A stretch of 64,000 nucleotides of DNA from VBCK01 sp035511515 (GCA_035511515.1 DATKFG010000030.1:1-64000); one strand, 5' to 3'; counted from the first letter of the stretch, positions 25,003 through 35,640 are shown. The notes: a model not told the origin generated them from the letters alone. Translations and numbers: made by a program.

Positions 25003-25130
25003 CCCTCACCCCCTCCCCTCTCCCGCTTGCGCGGGCGAGGGGCGATCGGGCGTGCTCGTGCTAAAGACTTCGCGCTTGTGGCGATCGATCGCCCCTCGCC
25101 CGCGCAGCGGGAGAGGGGAGGGGGTGAGGG
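25003..25130. repeat. long near-perfect inverted repeat
   Basis: Left arm 25003-25048 (46 nt) and right arm 25086-25130 (45 nt) are reverse complements except for one extra base in the left arm, around a 37-base loop. Arms begin CCCTCACCCCCTCCCC and end GCGAGGGGCGATCG. Within each arm CCCGC...GCGGG adds a short internal palindrome. It lies between the binding-protein stop and the CoA-transferase start. It looks like an intergenic mosaic repeat of the CCCTCACCCC type common in GC-rich proteobacteria, and the RNA would fold into a very strong hairpin that could act as terminator or mRNA stabiliser. Confidence 0.9.
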
Positions 25131-25135
25131 CTGGT

Positions 25136-25939
25136 TCAGTTGTTCCAGAGTATCGAGCCGCGCAGGAAGCGGCGCTGCTCGTCCGCGATCGGCTCGACCC
25201 TCAACCGACTGTAGCGAGCCAGAATGCGGTCGAGCGTGCCGTCGTCGCGGATGCTTTTGAGCGCGCCGGCCCAGCGTGCCACCTCGGCCTCGGGCGTGCC
25301 CTTCGAGAACGCGAGGTAGATCTCGCTGGGCCGCACGATCTGACCGAAGTTCAGCGTCGAGGCGTCCGCGCCGATCTCCTTGTAGGCATGGATCACCATC
25401 AGTCTGGGCGCCAGCCATGCGTCGATGCGACGGTCCTTCATGGCGGTGGCGTTCAGCCATTCCTCGGGCTCCGATTGAATCCTGGAAAAACCGAGCGAGC
25501 GCACCAGCGCCTCGGCTCCGCTGTGAAACAGCACGCCGATCGGCCGGTCCCGGACCTTTTCCAGGCTGGAGACGTCCACGCCCTGTCCGCCGACCAGGAT
25601 CAGGTCGTCGGTCACGATCCGGCAGCACCACTGGTAGTGTTCCTCGCGCTCGGGCGTGCGCGTGATCGACAGGATGCCGATATCGGGCTGGCTCAGCGCC
25701 AGTTTCTGCGCGCCGTCCCAGTCCATGTACTCGATGGCCACGCTGGTGTTCAAACGATGCGCCATCTCCAGCACCGCCTCGTGCACCAGGCCCTGGCCGG
25801 GTCCTGGCACTTCCGCGACCGTGGCCGGCGGCACCTGAAAGGTGTAAGGCGGCAGCTCGGCGGTGATGAATCGCACGGGTTCGGCGTGCCCGGCCAGCGC
25901 CACCGACGCGATGGCCGCGAACAGGATCAGTCGTTTCAT
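25136..25939 (-). CDS. periplasmic solute-binding protein, family 3
   Basis: 267 residues with a signal peptide (KRLILFAAIASVALAGHA) and the bilobed SBP_bac_3 fold: AELPPYTF near the start, GLVHEAVLEMA, DIGILSITRTPERE and a late RDDGTLDRILARYS helix. These bind amino acids or small carboxylates. No ABC permease or ATPase is nearby, so it may work alone or feed the GntP permease whose gene is 16 bases upstream. Orphan binding proteins of this group can also serve as sensors. Confidence 0.8.
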   Translation of the reverse strand: MKRLILFAAIASVALAGHAEPVRFITAELPPYTFQVPPATVAEVPGPGQGLVHEAVLEMAHRLNTSVAIEYMDWDGAQKLALSQPDIGILSITRTPEREEHYQWCCRIVTDDLILVGGQGVDVSSLEKVRDRPIGVLFHSGAEALVRSLGFSRIQSEPEEWLNATAMKDRRIDAWLAPRLMVIHAYKEIGADASTLNFGQIVRPSEIYLAFSKGTPEAEVARWAGALKSIRDDGTLDRILARYSRLRVEPIADEQRRFLRGSILWNN

Positions 25940-25955
25940 CGCTCGGCTCCGGGGT

Positions 25956-27356
25956 TCAAAACGTCCCGAATATCCCGTTCAGGATGATCACGCAGATGCC
26001 CGCGAACACGGTGATGACCGACGCGACCACGAAGATGTCCAGGTACGATTCGCGGTGGGTCAGCCCGCAGATTCCCAGCAGCGTGATCACCGCCCCGTTG
26101 TGCGGCATGCAGTCGAAGCCGCCCGCCGACATGCTGGCAATCCGGTGCATGATCTCCGGACTGACGTGGGCTGCCTGCGCCAGGTTCAGGTAGTAATCGC
26201 CGAGCGACGCCATCGCGATGCTCAGGCCGCCGGAGGCCGATCCGGTGATGGCGGCCAGCACGTTGACCGTGATCGCGATCGATATCACCGGGTCCGAGGT
26301 CAGGCTTCTGATGCCGTCGCGCACGACCCCGAAGGCCGCCAGGGAGGCGATCACCCCGCCGTAGCCGACCTCCGAGGCGGTATTCAGCATCGGCAGCATC
26401 GAACCGAGCGTTCCTTTGTTCAACGTGTCGACCGGGTTGGCCAGTCGGCGGCGGTTCGTAAGGAACGCGAACAGCGTCGCGCAGGCCACCGCCAGCATGA
26501 TCGACCAGATTCCCGCCACGGCCGAGACCTTGATGCCGCCGTACTTGGCTTGCGACAGGAAGGCGGTGTCCATGGCCGGGATCACCCAGCGGGTGAACAG
26601 GAAATTCAGCCCGATCACCAGCAAGATGGGGATCGACGCCAGCAGAAAGCTGGGCGCCGAGGCCTCCGGCGCAGAGGCGGCCGCGCCCTGATCGTCATGC
26701 TGGCCGTAGCCTTCGCCGGCCGCGCGCGCCCGGTTCGCGCGCCGGTTCAGCCACAGCACGCCGCCCGCGAACATGATGACGCCGCCGATGGTTCCGAGCC
26801 CGGGGGCGGCGAACGGCGTCGTGTGGAAGTACGCGGTCGGAATCGCGTTCTGGATGGCCGGCGTGCCGGGCAGCGCCGTCATCGTGAACGTGAACGAGCC
26901 CAGTGCAATGGCGCCCGGAATCAGGCGCTTGGGGATGTTCTGCTCGCGGAACAGCGACTTGGCGATCGGATACACCGCAAAGGCCACCACGAACAGCGAC
27001 ACGCCGCCGTAGGTCAACACGCCGCACGCCAGCACGATGGCCAGGATCGCCCGCTTCTGACCGGCCCAGTTCGCGATCTGGCGGGCGATCACCCGGGCCG
27101 CGCCCGTGTCGTCCATCACCTTGCCGAACAGCGCGCCCAGCATGAACAGCGGAAAGAACTTCGCCAGGTACTTGCCCAGCTCGGCCATGAATACCTGCGT
27201 GTAGGTGCCCAACAGCAGCGGGCCCGTGCCTGCGCTGAACAGCACGGCGAGCATCGCCATGATCGGGGCCAAGAGCAGCACGTTGATGCCGCGGTAGGCG
27301 AGGAACATCAACAGCCCGAGCGACAGGCAGATTCCAAAAATGGCGATAGCGGTCAT
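25956..27356 (-). CDS. GntP-family carboxylate permease
   Basis: 466 residues, about 12 helices, with GntP-family signatures (GALFGKVMDDTGAARVIA, YGGVSLFVVAFAVYPIA, MSAGGFDCMPHNGAVITLL). Family members are proton symporters for gluconate or short hydroxy- and ketoacids, including D-3-hydroxybutyrate. In this neighbourhood 3-hydroxybutyrate or acetoacetate is the likely substrate. ATG 27356 is used; GTG 27359 is one codon earlier. GGAGGA lies upstream. Confidence 0.88.
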   Translation of the reverse strand: MTAIAIFGICLSLGLLMFLAYRGINVLLLAPIMAMLAVLFSAGTGPLLLGTYTQVFMAELGKYLAKFFPLFMLGALFGKVMDDTGAARVIARQIANWAGQKRAILAIVLACGVLTYGGVSLFVVAFAVYPIAKSLFREQNIPKRLIPGAIALGSFTFTMTALPGTPAIQNAIPTAYFHTTPFAAPGLGTIGGVIMFAGGVLWLNRRANRARAAGEGYGQHDDQGAAASAPEASAPSFLLASIPILLVIGLNFLFTRWVIPAMDTAFLSQAKYGGIKVSAVAGIWSIMLAVACATLFAFLTNRRRLANPVDTLNKGTLGSMLPMLNTASEVGYGGVIASLAAFGVVRDGIRSLTSDPVISIAITVNVLAAITGSASGGLSIAMASLGDYYLNLAQAAHVSPEIMHRIASMSAGGFDCMPHNGAVITLLGICGLTHRESYLDIFVVASVITVFAGICVIILNGIFGTF

Positions 27357-27432
27357 CACGTCTCCTCCGTGCCGTGCCTGATGTTTTCTGATCGAACCTT
27401 CGCCGCTCGAGGCGAGATCCAGGCCTTTGTTT

Positions 27433-28899
<1,467 letters not shown>

Positions 28900-28940
28900 G
28901 CGAAGCCGGGTGTGGCGAAGCGATGGTGGATTCTATCCTT

Positions 28941-30116
28941 TCAGTCTGCCCCTTCGCGATGCACGTCGTGCGTGACGAACGGCTGCTCCTCGCCGGGCTT
29001 CTCCAGCCAGTTCGGGTGCTGCAAGGTCGCGCGAATGTCCGACAGGCCCGTGGACCAGTGCTCGTTCATGGTGAGCAAGCTGAACTGGTAGTCCTTCTGG
29101 TAGCTCTCGTATGGCTTGTCGCGGTAGATCAGGTGGATCACGTTGCGGCGGGCTGCGCAGGCGAGCTGGGCGGCACGCTGGTACCAGGCGCTGCTGCGCG
29201 CGGATTCAGGCACCAGCGCCATCAGCTGATGCAGCAGCCGGCGATAGTTCTGCTCCTCGTGCATGACCGTGGTGATCATCCGGGTCCGGCTCGAGTACTG
29301 GATGTCCTTGTGCCGCACCGCAACCTGAAGCAGGTCGCCGGGGGCCTCTCCCTTGGCGCTCCACAGGTCGATCTGGAAGATCAGCGCATCGTGCCGCGGC
29401 GGCGCGGTCAGCACGTACTGCAGCGGTGTGTTGGACACCAGCCCGCCGTCCCAGTAGAACTCGCCGTCGACCTCGATCGCCGGAAATCCGGGCGGCAGTG
29501 CGCTCGAGGCCATGAAGTGTTCCGGCCCGAGCTTGCGCTCGGCGCTGTCGAAGTAGACCAGGTTGCCGGTGCGCACGTTCACCGCGCCCACTGCCACGCG
29601 CATCTCGCCGGCGCCGTTGAGCCGGTCGAAATCGACGAAACGCTCCAGCGTGGCCCGCAGCGGTCGCGTGTCATAGAAGCTCGCGCCGCGCGGGTCCGGC
29701 TGCGTCAGTGCGTGCGAATACCACGGGCGCGGAACGAAAAAGCCGTTCTGGCCTTCCAGCAGCGCGCGCGTTGCTTCCACCGAGTCGAGCATGACCCGCA
29801 CGGCGTCGGGCAGCCCGGCCTGCGCGTCCGGCGTCAGCGCCAGCGTGGGCACCCCCCATGGCTGCCGGCAGATGAATTCCCAGAACGCGCGCAGTTGTTC
29901 GACGCGTCGATCCGGGGGATTGCCCGCAATCACCGCGGCGTTCAGCGCGCCGATCGAGATGCCTGCGACAAAGTTGGGATGAATCCCGCCTTCGGCCAGC
30001 CCCTGATAGACGCCGGCCTGATAGGCGCCCAGCGCGCCCCCGCCCTGCAGCACCAGCGCCGTGACCGGATAGTCCAGGTGCGGCGCCCCCACGGCGCGGC
30101 CGGCTGGTCGTTGCAT
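28941..30116 (-). CDS. patatin-like phospholipase with DUF3734 C-terminus
   Basis: 391 residues from ATG 30116. Patatin elements: oxyanion loop GGGALG (25-30), nucleophile elbow GISIG with Ser54, and DGG in FYWDGGLVSNTPL. The C-terminal part (PYESYQKDYQFSL..TMNEHWSTG) is the DUF3734 extension. Genes of this type often follow 3-hydroxybutyrate dehydrogenase in polyhydroxybutyrate-forming proteobacteria, as here (14-base gap), so it may act on lipid or polymer granules. That role is inferred from context. Confidence 0.88.
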   Translation of the reverse strand: MQRPAGRAVGAPHLDYPVTALVLQGGGALGAYQAGVYQGLAEGGIHPNFVAGISIGALNAAVIAGNPPDRRVEQLRAFWEFICRQPWGVPTLALTPDAQAGLPDAVRVMLDSVEATRALLEGQNGFFVPRPWYSHALTQPDPRGASFYDTRPLRATLERFVDFDRLNGAGEMRVAVGAVNVRTGNLVYFDSAERKLGPEHFMASSALPPGFPAIEVDGEFYWDGGLVSNTPLQYVLTAPPRHDALIFQIDLWSAKGEAPGDLLQVAVRHKDIQYSSRTRMITTVMHEEQNYRRLLHQLMALVPESARSSAWYQRAAQLACAARRNVIHLIYRDKPYESYQKDYQFSLLTMNEHWSTGLSDIRATLQHPNWLEKPGEEQPFVTHDVHREGAD

Positions 30117-30130
30117 CGATGCGCCGCCGG

Positions 30131-30913
30131 TTATTGCATGAACCAGCCGTGGCTGACGATGAACGACTGGCCCGTCAGCGCGGCCGAAGGGAACGTGCAC
30201 AGGAAAAGCGCCAGCTGCGCGACGTCATCGACCGTCGTGAAGACGCCGTCCACCGTGCCGCCCAGCATCACGCGGCGGACCACCTCCTGCTCGCTGATGC
30301 CCAGTTCCTTGGCTTGCTCGGGAATCTGCTTGTCCACCAGCGGCGTGCGCACGAAGCCCGGGCAGATCACGTGCGAGCGCACGTTGTGCGCGGCGCCCTC
30401 CTTGGCCAGCACGCGTGCCAGCCCCAGCAGTCCGTGCTTGGCGGTCACGTAGGCCGATTTCAGCGGCGAGGCTTCGTGCGAATGCACCGAGCCCATGTAG
30501 ATCACGATGCCGCCGCGATTGTTCGGATACATGTACTTCAAGGCAGCCTTGGTCGTCAGGAAGGCGCCATCGACGTGGATCGCCAGCATCTTCTTCCAGT
30601 CCGAGAACGAGTAGTTCTCGATCGGATTGACGATCTGGATGCCGGCGTTGGACACCAGGATGTCGACGCCGCCGAAGGCGCGCGCGACACGGTCGGTTGC
30701 GCTGTTGACGGCCTCCTCGCTGGTAACGTCCATGGCGACGCCGATCGCCTTGCCGCCGGCGTTGCCGATGGCCGTCGCCGCGCTCTGCGCCGCATCCAGG
30801 TTCACATCGGCAATCGCGACGGAAGCGCCCTGGCTGGCGAGCAGTTCGGCGATGCTTTTGCCGATTCCGCTGGCGGCACCGGTCACGATCGCGGATTTTC
30901 CCTTCAGGTTCAT
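30131..30913 (-). CDS. 3-hydroxybutyrate dehydrogenase
   Basis: 260-residue short-chain dehydrogenase: cofactor motif TGAASGIG (11-18), NAG at 89-91, catalytic Ser142, Tyr155 and Lys159 (YVTAKHG). The late Q-Q/E pattern and the C-terminal SHGWFMQ match D-3-hydroxybutyrate dehydrogenase (BdhA), which interconverts 3-hydroxybutyrate and acetoacetate with NAD. Acetoacetate decarboxylase lies directly upstream, giving the product a route to acetone or, through the CoA-transferase, to acetoacetyl-CoA. Confidence 0.9.
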   Translation of the reverse strand: MNLKGKSAIVTGAASGIGKSIAELLASQGASVAIADVNLDAAQSAATAIGNAGGKAIGVAMDVTSEEAVNSATDRVARAFGGVDILVSNAGIQIVNPIENYSFSDWKKMLAIHVDGAFLTTKAALKYMYPNNRGGIVIYMGSVHSHEASPLKSAYVTAKHGLLGLARVLAKEGAAHNVRSHVICPGFVRTPLVDKQIPEQAKELGISEQEVVRRVMLGGTVDGVFTTVDDVAQLALFLCTFPSAALTGQSFIVSHGWFMQ

Positions 30914-30930
30914 CGTCTGGTCCTTTTACG

Positions 30931-31671
30931 CTATGCGAGATAGTCAAACACGACCTTACCCAGACCCAGGGTGAGGTCGGCCACGAAATGCTTGGCGCTC
31001 AGCACTTCGAGCACCGGCAGATCGGCCACGGGAGCCAGCGCGTGCGGTGCGAGCGACAGCGAGGCGGGTCCCTCCCAGGCGCCCTTCATCGTCACGTCCT
31101 CCAGGTAATAGCACACCAGCTCACAGATGCGCGCGCTGCCGTCCACGTGCGGAATGATCTTCAGCAGGTAATTGGGCGTGGAGCCGAGCGATCGAGCCAG
31201 CGCCTGCGCATCCAGCGTGCGGTGCTTGTACCCCATCGTTCCGGTGGCGATGCGCACCGGCCCGTAGTCGAGCGTGCCCACCAGCGTGTCGATCTCGGTG
31301 TGCAGCTTGGGCTGGGCGAGCTTCTTCGGAAAGCCCCACAGCTCCCGGCCGCCGGCGAGCGGCGGATGGTCATCCAGGTACATCGCATGCGTGTAATTGC
31401 CGGCCTGGCCCTTGTACTGCACCGGGATCACCTGCCCCGACTCGGTGTAGTCACCGAAGCCGGTCGAATCCGGCATCCGGATGAATTCGTAGCTGACCGT
31501 GGGAGAGGTGACTTGAAGCGGCTCGGGCACGACCGCGCGCAGCCGGTCCGGATCGGTCCGGTACGAGATGATGAAGAATTCGCGATTGACGAACCGGTAC
31601 GGCCCCATCGGGTAAGCGGGATTGGTGAGCGGCATCGCGAACGCTCTGTCTCGGACGCTTTTGATATCCAT
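30931..31671 (-). CDS. adc: acetoacetate decarboxylase
   Basis: 246 residues with the Schiff-base motif ELWGFPKKLAQP; Lys116 and Lys117 correspond to the catalytic Lys115-Lys116 pair of the clostridial enzyme. It turns acetoacetate into acetone and CO2. ATG 31671 has AGAGG seven bases upstream; a longer frame to 31779 has no such site. First gene of the minus-strand run adc - dehydrogenase - patatin. Confidence 0.93.
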   Translation of the reverse strand: MDIKSVRDRAFAMPLTNPAYPMGPYRFVNREFFIISYRTDPDRLRAVVPEPLQVTSPTVSYEFIRMPDSTGFGDYTESGQVIPVQYKGQAGNYTHAMYLDDHPPLAGGRELWGFPKKLAQPKLHTEIDTLVGTLDYGPVRIATGTMGYKHRTLDAQALARSLGSTPNYLLKIIPHVDGSARICELVCYYLEDVTMKGAWEGPASLSLAPHALAPVADLPVLEVLSAKHFVADLTLGLGKVVFDYLA

Positions 31672-31854
31672 CGGTTGACCTCTGCTGGGATGACCCGGGG
31701 GTGACCCGGGTGCCGAGCCTATCTCATCGGCCTGCCAGCCGCTGACCTGTGTCGGGTAAGCGAGTGATCGTATATCCACATGATGGAACGAGTGATCGAT
31801 CGATGACGCATCACCGTCGGCGAAATATCGGATGCGGACGCGAATTCCCTTACG

Positions 31855-33183
31855 TCAAGCGGGTTTAAGCCCTGGTGCGAACCGCACGGCCACTCGCAAC
31901 CCGCCCAGGTCGGAATCGGCCAGCTCAACGGTCGCGCCGTGTCGGTGCGCGATGCTGCGCACGATCGCCAGACCCAGGCCGCTTCCCGTTTCCTCGCGCC
32001 CCGCTTCTTCCCGGTCGGCGCCCCGGTAGAAACGATCGAACGCGCGCGCCCGGTCCGAAGCGGGAATCCCGGGTCCAGAATCGTCCACGGCCAGCACCAC
32101 CCGGCCCTGGTCCTCGCGCACCGTCGATTCGACCTGCCCGCCGGCCGGCGTATAGCGCACCGCGTTGTCGACCAGGTTGCGCACCAGCACGCGCAGCGCG
32201 GCCGCGTCGCCGTCGACCGCGCAGTGGTCCTGCGCCTTAAGCGACAGGCGAATCGACTTGGCATCGGCGAGCGGCACCATGTCGGCGACGGCCTGCCGCG
32301 CGCTCTCTGCGAGGTCCGTCGGCGTCAGCGGCGCCTGCGGCCCGCCGGGCTCTGCGCGCGCCAGCGTCAGCAGTTGCGTCACCAGGCGGGCGGCGCGCTC
32401 GATCCCGTCCGACAAGGCTCGGATCGCCTCGTCGCGCGCAGCCGGATCGGTCGAACGCTGCAGCAGCTGCAATTGAAGCTTCAGCGCGGTCAACGGCGAG
32501 CGAAGCTCGTGCGCCGCATCGGAGACGAATGCGCGCTGCGCGTCGAATGCGCTGCGCAAGCGCGCCAGCAGCGCGTTGATCGATTCCACCAGCGGCGACA
32601 CTTCGGCCGGCAGGCCGGTTCGGCTCAGCGGCTCCAGGGCGTCGGCGTCGCGCTGCTTCACCTCCGCGGCCAGCCGCCGGACCGGTCGCAACGAAGCACC
32701 CACCGACCAGCCGATCGCCACCGCCAGGATCGGCGCCAGCGCCAGCATCGGCGCCACTGCACGCAGCGCGGCCTGCGCGGCCAGCTGGCGGCGAATCGCC
32801 AGCGGCTGAGCGACCTGGATCACGCGGTCGCCGGTTGTCGTGCTGAACACACGCCAGGTTCCGTCGCCGAGCCGCATCTCGGCAAAGCCCAGCACGGCGG
32901 TTGGCGGCAGTGCCAGGCCGGGGTGCGAGGCATAGATGCGGGTTCCGTCGACGGTCCAGATCTGCACCACGAAATCGGAATCGTCGTTGGCGAGCGCCGC
33001 CGCCTGATCGGGCGGGATGAAGCCCTGGTCGCGCAGTGAAAGGGCCATCTGGCGCAGCTGATAGTCGAACAGCGACTCGGTCTCGCGCAGTACGTTGGTG
33101 TAGGTCACCGCGCCGCCGATGGCGGCGCTCAGCAGCACCACCGACAGCAGCGACACCAGCAGCCGGGTGCGGATCGACTTCAT
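31855..33183 (-). CDS. sensor histidine kinase, QseC/TctE-like
   Basis: 442 residues: N-terminal helix, periplasmic domain of about 130 residues, second helix (AVAPMLALAPILAVAIGWSVG), HAMP, HisKA with DAAHELRSPLTAL, and HATPase with LVDNAVRYTP, DDSGPGIP and GSGLGLAIV. It is the partner of the regulator encoded immediately upstream (ATGA overlap at 33180-33183). Signal and targets are unknown. The 183 bases before adc (31672-31854) hold no gene. Confidence 0.9.
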   Translation of the reverse strand: MKSIRTRLLVSLLSVVLLSAAIGGAVTYTNVLRETESLFDYQLRQMALSLRDQGFIPPDQAAALANDDSDFVVQIWTVDGTRIYASHPGLALPPTAVLGFAEMRLGDGTWRVFSTTTGDRVIQVAQPLAIRRQLAAQAALRAVAPMLALAPILAVAIGWSVGASLRPVRRLAAEVKQRDADALEPLSRTGLPAEVSPLVESINALLARLRSAFDAQRAFVSDAAHELRSPLTALKLQLQLLQRSTDPAARDEAIRALSDGIERAARLVTQLLTLARAEPGGPQAPLTPTDLAESARQAVADMVPLADAKSIRLSLKAQDHCAVDGDAAALRVLVRNLVDNAVRYTPAGGQVESTVREDQGRVVLAVDDSGPGIPASDRARAFDRFYRGADREEAGREETGSGLGLAIVRSIAHRHGATVELADSDLGGLRVAVRFAPGLKPA

Positions 33184-33851
33184 CGCGGCCCCTCGGGTCG
33201 GCTGACGTAGTAGCCGACGCCACGCACGTTGCGGATGAAGTCGTTGCCCAGTTTGCGGCGCAGCTGGTGCACGTACACCGAAACGGCATTGCTTTCGATC
33301 GCCTCGCCCCACCCGTACAGCCGGTCCTCGAGCTGCGTGCGCGACAAGATCGCGCCGGGACGCATCATCAATGCCTCCAGCACCGCGTATTCGCGCCCCG
33401 ACAGCTCGACCAGCTCACCGGCCCGCGTGACCTGCCGCATCGACGGATCGAGCCGCACCTCGCCGATCTCGATGGCCACCTCGGCCCGCCCCGCCTTGCG
33501 GCGCGTGACGGCGCGGATGCGCGCCGCCAGCTCCTCGAGCTCGAACGGCTTGACCAGGTAATCGTCGGCGCCGGCGTCCAGCACGTTGACCCGGTCCTGC
33601 AGCGCATCCCGGGCGGTCAGAACGATCACCGGCGTCTGGTCGTGGCGCAGCCGCATCGCCCGCAGGATCTCGACGCCGTCGCGTTGTGGCAGTCCCAGGT
33701 CCAGCAGCACCAGGTCGAACTGCTCGGTGCCCAGCGTGGTTTCGGCGCTGCGGCCGTCCCGCATCCAGTCGACCGCGCTGCCGTCCTGTCGCAGCGCGGC
33801 CCGGATGCTCTCGCCGATCATCCGGTCGTCTTCGATGAGCAGGATTCGCAT
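33180..33851 (-). CDS. OmpR-family response regulator, QseB/TctD-like
   Basis: 223 residues: receiver with EDD (7-9), phosphoacceptor Asp51 in LLDLGLP and Lys in YLVKPF, then a winged helix containing GWGEAIESNAVSVYVHQLRRKLG, the sequence typical of the QseB/PmrA branch. It overlaps the kinase gene by four bases, so both are made together. Confidence 0.93.
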   Translation of the reverse strand: MRILLIEDDRMIGESIRAALRQDGSAVDWMRDGRSAETTLGTEQFDLVLLDLGLPQRDGVEILRAMRLRHDQTPVIVLTARDALQDRVNVLDAGADDYLVKPFELEELAARIRAVTRRKAGRAEVAIEIGEVRLDPSMRQVTRAGELVELSGREYAVLEALMMRPGAILSRTQLEDRLYGWGEAIESNAVSVYVHQLRRKLGNDFIRNVRGVGYYVSRPEGPR

Positions 33852-33941
33852 CGGATCGGTTCAGCCAGACGAGCGGCGCCTCGGAATCAAACCGCAGCGC
33901 GCCGGTGGACGCACCACTGCTCCCTACATTACCCTAAGCAC

Positions 33942-34496
33942 ATGCAGCTCATCCGCCCCGCGCAGGAGCATTTGCCGAGCTTCGTTGCTGCGCTGGAGCG
34001 CGGATTTCACCCGAACCCGCGGGGCGAGCAAGGCGCGCGCGACGAGCTTGACCGAGTTCGCAAGGATCCCGCGCTCTATATCGAATTGCAAGATGACCGT
34101 GAAGGCAGAGGTCCGCCGATCGTGCTGCCCAATGGCGCGACCGTACCTCGTCTTCCGGGGTTCCAGCGTTGGATGTGGGACGGGGAATTTTGCGGAGTCA
34201 TTGGCTTCAGGTGGCAGCCCGGAACCACCGACCTGCCCCCTCACTGCCTGGGACACATCGGGTACGCGGTCGTGCCGTGGAAGCAAGGGCGAGGTTACGC
34301 GACGCAGGCCCTGCGAGACGTGCTTCCGGCGGTCAAGCTCGAGGGGCTGTCATTCGTCGAGATCACGACGGACCCCGACAATGTCGCATCGCAGCGTGTG
34401 ATCGAATCCAATGGAGGTGTGCTCGTGGAGCGATTCACCAAGCCACCCGAATACGGCAGCACGCAAGGGCTGCGTTTTCGGATCGCGCTGCGATAA
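33942..34496 (+). CDS. GNAT-family N-acetyltransferase
   Basis: 184 residues. The acetyl-CoA binding motif is visible as YAVVPWKQGRGYATQAL, followed by ITTDPDNVASQRVIESNGG, the usual GNAT order, and a C-terminal strand. Such enzymes acetylate small molecules or protein N-termini. It is divergent from the response regulator with a 90-base gap and 23 bases before an ASCH-domain gene. Confidence 0.85.
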   Translation: MQLIRPAQEHLPSFVAALERGFHPNPRGEQGARDELDRVRKDPALYIELQDDREGRGPPIVLPNGATVPRLPGFQRWMWDGEFCGVIGFRWQPGTTDLPPHCLGHIGYAVVPWKQGRGYATQALRDVLPAVKLEGLSFVEITTDPDNVASQRVIESNGGVLVERFTKPPEYGSTQGLRFRIALR

Positions 34497-34519
34497 CCCA
34501 TCACGAATTTTTAGCGAGC

Positions 34520-35002
34520 ATGGATCCACTGCCGCCCGTCGACAGCGCCGTTGCGAAGATCGCGGGCGCTGGCGTGACGTTGCCGGACGGTCGGCTGCAA
34601 ATCACCGCCTACGGCGACTCGCCGGAACTCTCACGGCAGCTGCTCGCCCTGATTCGCGATGGGCACAAGCGCGCTGGCGCAAGTCTGCTGTGGTCCTACG
34701 AAGCCGATGCAGAGCCGCTGCCGATGGTCGGGGATATCCAGATCGTCGTGGATCACCGCCATGAACCGAGCATCGTTACGCGGGTCACGATGGTCGAGGT
34801 GAAGGTGTTCCGGGATGTCTCGGGCGAATACGCCGCGATCGAGGGCGAGGGCGATGGTTCGCTGGAGTACTGGCGTCGAACGCACTGGGATTTCTTTTCA
34901 CGAGAGTGTGCGCGCCTCGCACGCGAGCCGCGGCAGGACATGCCGGTCGTCTGTTGCGTTTTCGAGGTATTGAATGTGCTGCCCGAACAGGCCCGCCCCT
35001 AG
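34520..35002 (+). CDS. ASCH-domain protein
   Basis: 160 residues. The pattern ..LLWSYEADAEPLPMVGDIQIVVD, VTRVTMVEVKVFRDVSGEYAAIEGEGDGSLEYWRR (in shorter pieces) and HWDFFSRE.ARL matches the ASCH fold, a beta barrel related to the PUA domain that is thought to bind RNA or modified nucleosides. Bacterial members include N4-acetylcytidine amidohydrolase (YqfB), but this protein is larger and its substrate is open. Confidence 0.8.
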   Translation: MDPLPPVDSAVAKIAGAGVTLPDGRLQITAYGDSPELSRQLLALIRDGHKRAGASLLWSYEADAEPLPMVGDIQIVVDHRHEPSIVTRVTMVEVKVFRDVSGEYAAIEGEGDGSLEYWRRTHWDFFSRECARLAREPRQDMPVVCCVFEVLNVLPEQARP

Positions 35003-35025
35003 CCCACTGGCGAACGGTACAGTGC

Positions 35026-35418
35026 CTACAAGACCGAGCGCAGCCCCAAGTGCATCACGAACGGTTCGAACTCCCGATCGTTGTGGAGCAGCGCATGCCC
35101 GCTCACGATGCAGCGCGTCGCGATGACTGTGTCGATCGTTTTTCGAGGGGTTATGCCAAGGGCCCTGAGCGCCCGGTGGCTGTTGGCGGCCAGAGTCGCG
35201 ATGTCGTGTCCACCGATATCGATCGGCTCGAGCGTAGCCAGCAGCCTTCTGGCTTGATTGAAGTCCTGGTCCCTCGAGAACCCCTGCAGCACCTCGACCA
35301 GGATCAGATCGCCGATCGCGAGCGGCTCTGCGCCGAGCAAGGCGTCCAGCTTGTCGGTCTGCGGCGTGGAGAGTCCTCGAAAATAGTCGATCCAGACGCT
35401 CGAATCGACCACAATCAT
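35026..35418 (-). CDS. vapC: VapC-type PIN-domain toxin (ribonuclease)
   Basis: 130 residues starting MIVVDSSVWIDYFRG, with Asp5 as first metal ligand, a Glu in LVEVLQGF, the acidic IDTVIA segment and a final HNDREFEPF. This is the VapC family of Mg-dependent RNases. The start overlaps the antitoxin stop (ATGA), the usual vapBC arrangement. All acidic residues needed for activity appear to be present. Confidence 0.9.
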   Translation of the reverse strand: MIVVDSSVWIDYFRGLSTPQTDKLDALLGAEPLAIGDLILVEVLQGFSRDQDFNQARRLLATLEPIDIGGHDIATLAANSHRALRALGITPRKTIDTVIATRCIVSGHALLHNDREFEPFVMHLGLRSVL

Positions 35419-35609
35419 CCGTCGGTCCTGGTCGCCCCCAGATCGCCTTGCCAGTTCAGCCTGCCCCGAAAACGCTTGATCTCGGCCTGCTGATGCAGCC
35501 GCAGCAACGTGCGCAGTCCGAGTTCGACCGCCTCGCGCTTCGTCTTCAATCCGGTCGCGCGCAGGGTATCCCTCATCAACTTGTCGTCGATAACGATATT
35601 CGTTCTCAT
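35415..35609 (-). CDS. vapB: VapB-type antitoxin
   Basis: 64 residues starting MRTNIVIDDKLM and continuing KTKREAVELGLRTLLRL, the short VapB/RHH-like antitoxin type that pairs with VapC. A perfect inverted repeat lies directly upstream, consistent with autoregulation. Start at ATG 35609. Confidence 0.9.
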   Translation of the reverse strand: MRTNIVIDDKLMRDTLRATGLKTKREAVELGLRTLLRLHQQAEIKRFRGRLNWQGDLGATRTDG

Positions 35610-35610
35610 G

Positions 35611-35640
35611 ATGTGTATGATTCGTGACTTCGATACACAT
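35611..35640 (-). promoter_or_regulatory. candidate vapBC operator
   Basis: ATGTGTAT at 35611-35618 and ATACACAT at 35633-35640 are perfect inverted repeats separated by 14 bases, ending one base before the vapB start. VapBC complexes usually repress their own promoter through such sites. Confidence 0.6.

Noticed and set aside
27357..27432. Sigma-54 (-24/-12) promoter before the GntP gene
   Set aside because: GGCAC occurs, but no GC element stands at the required distance.
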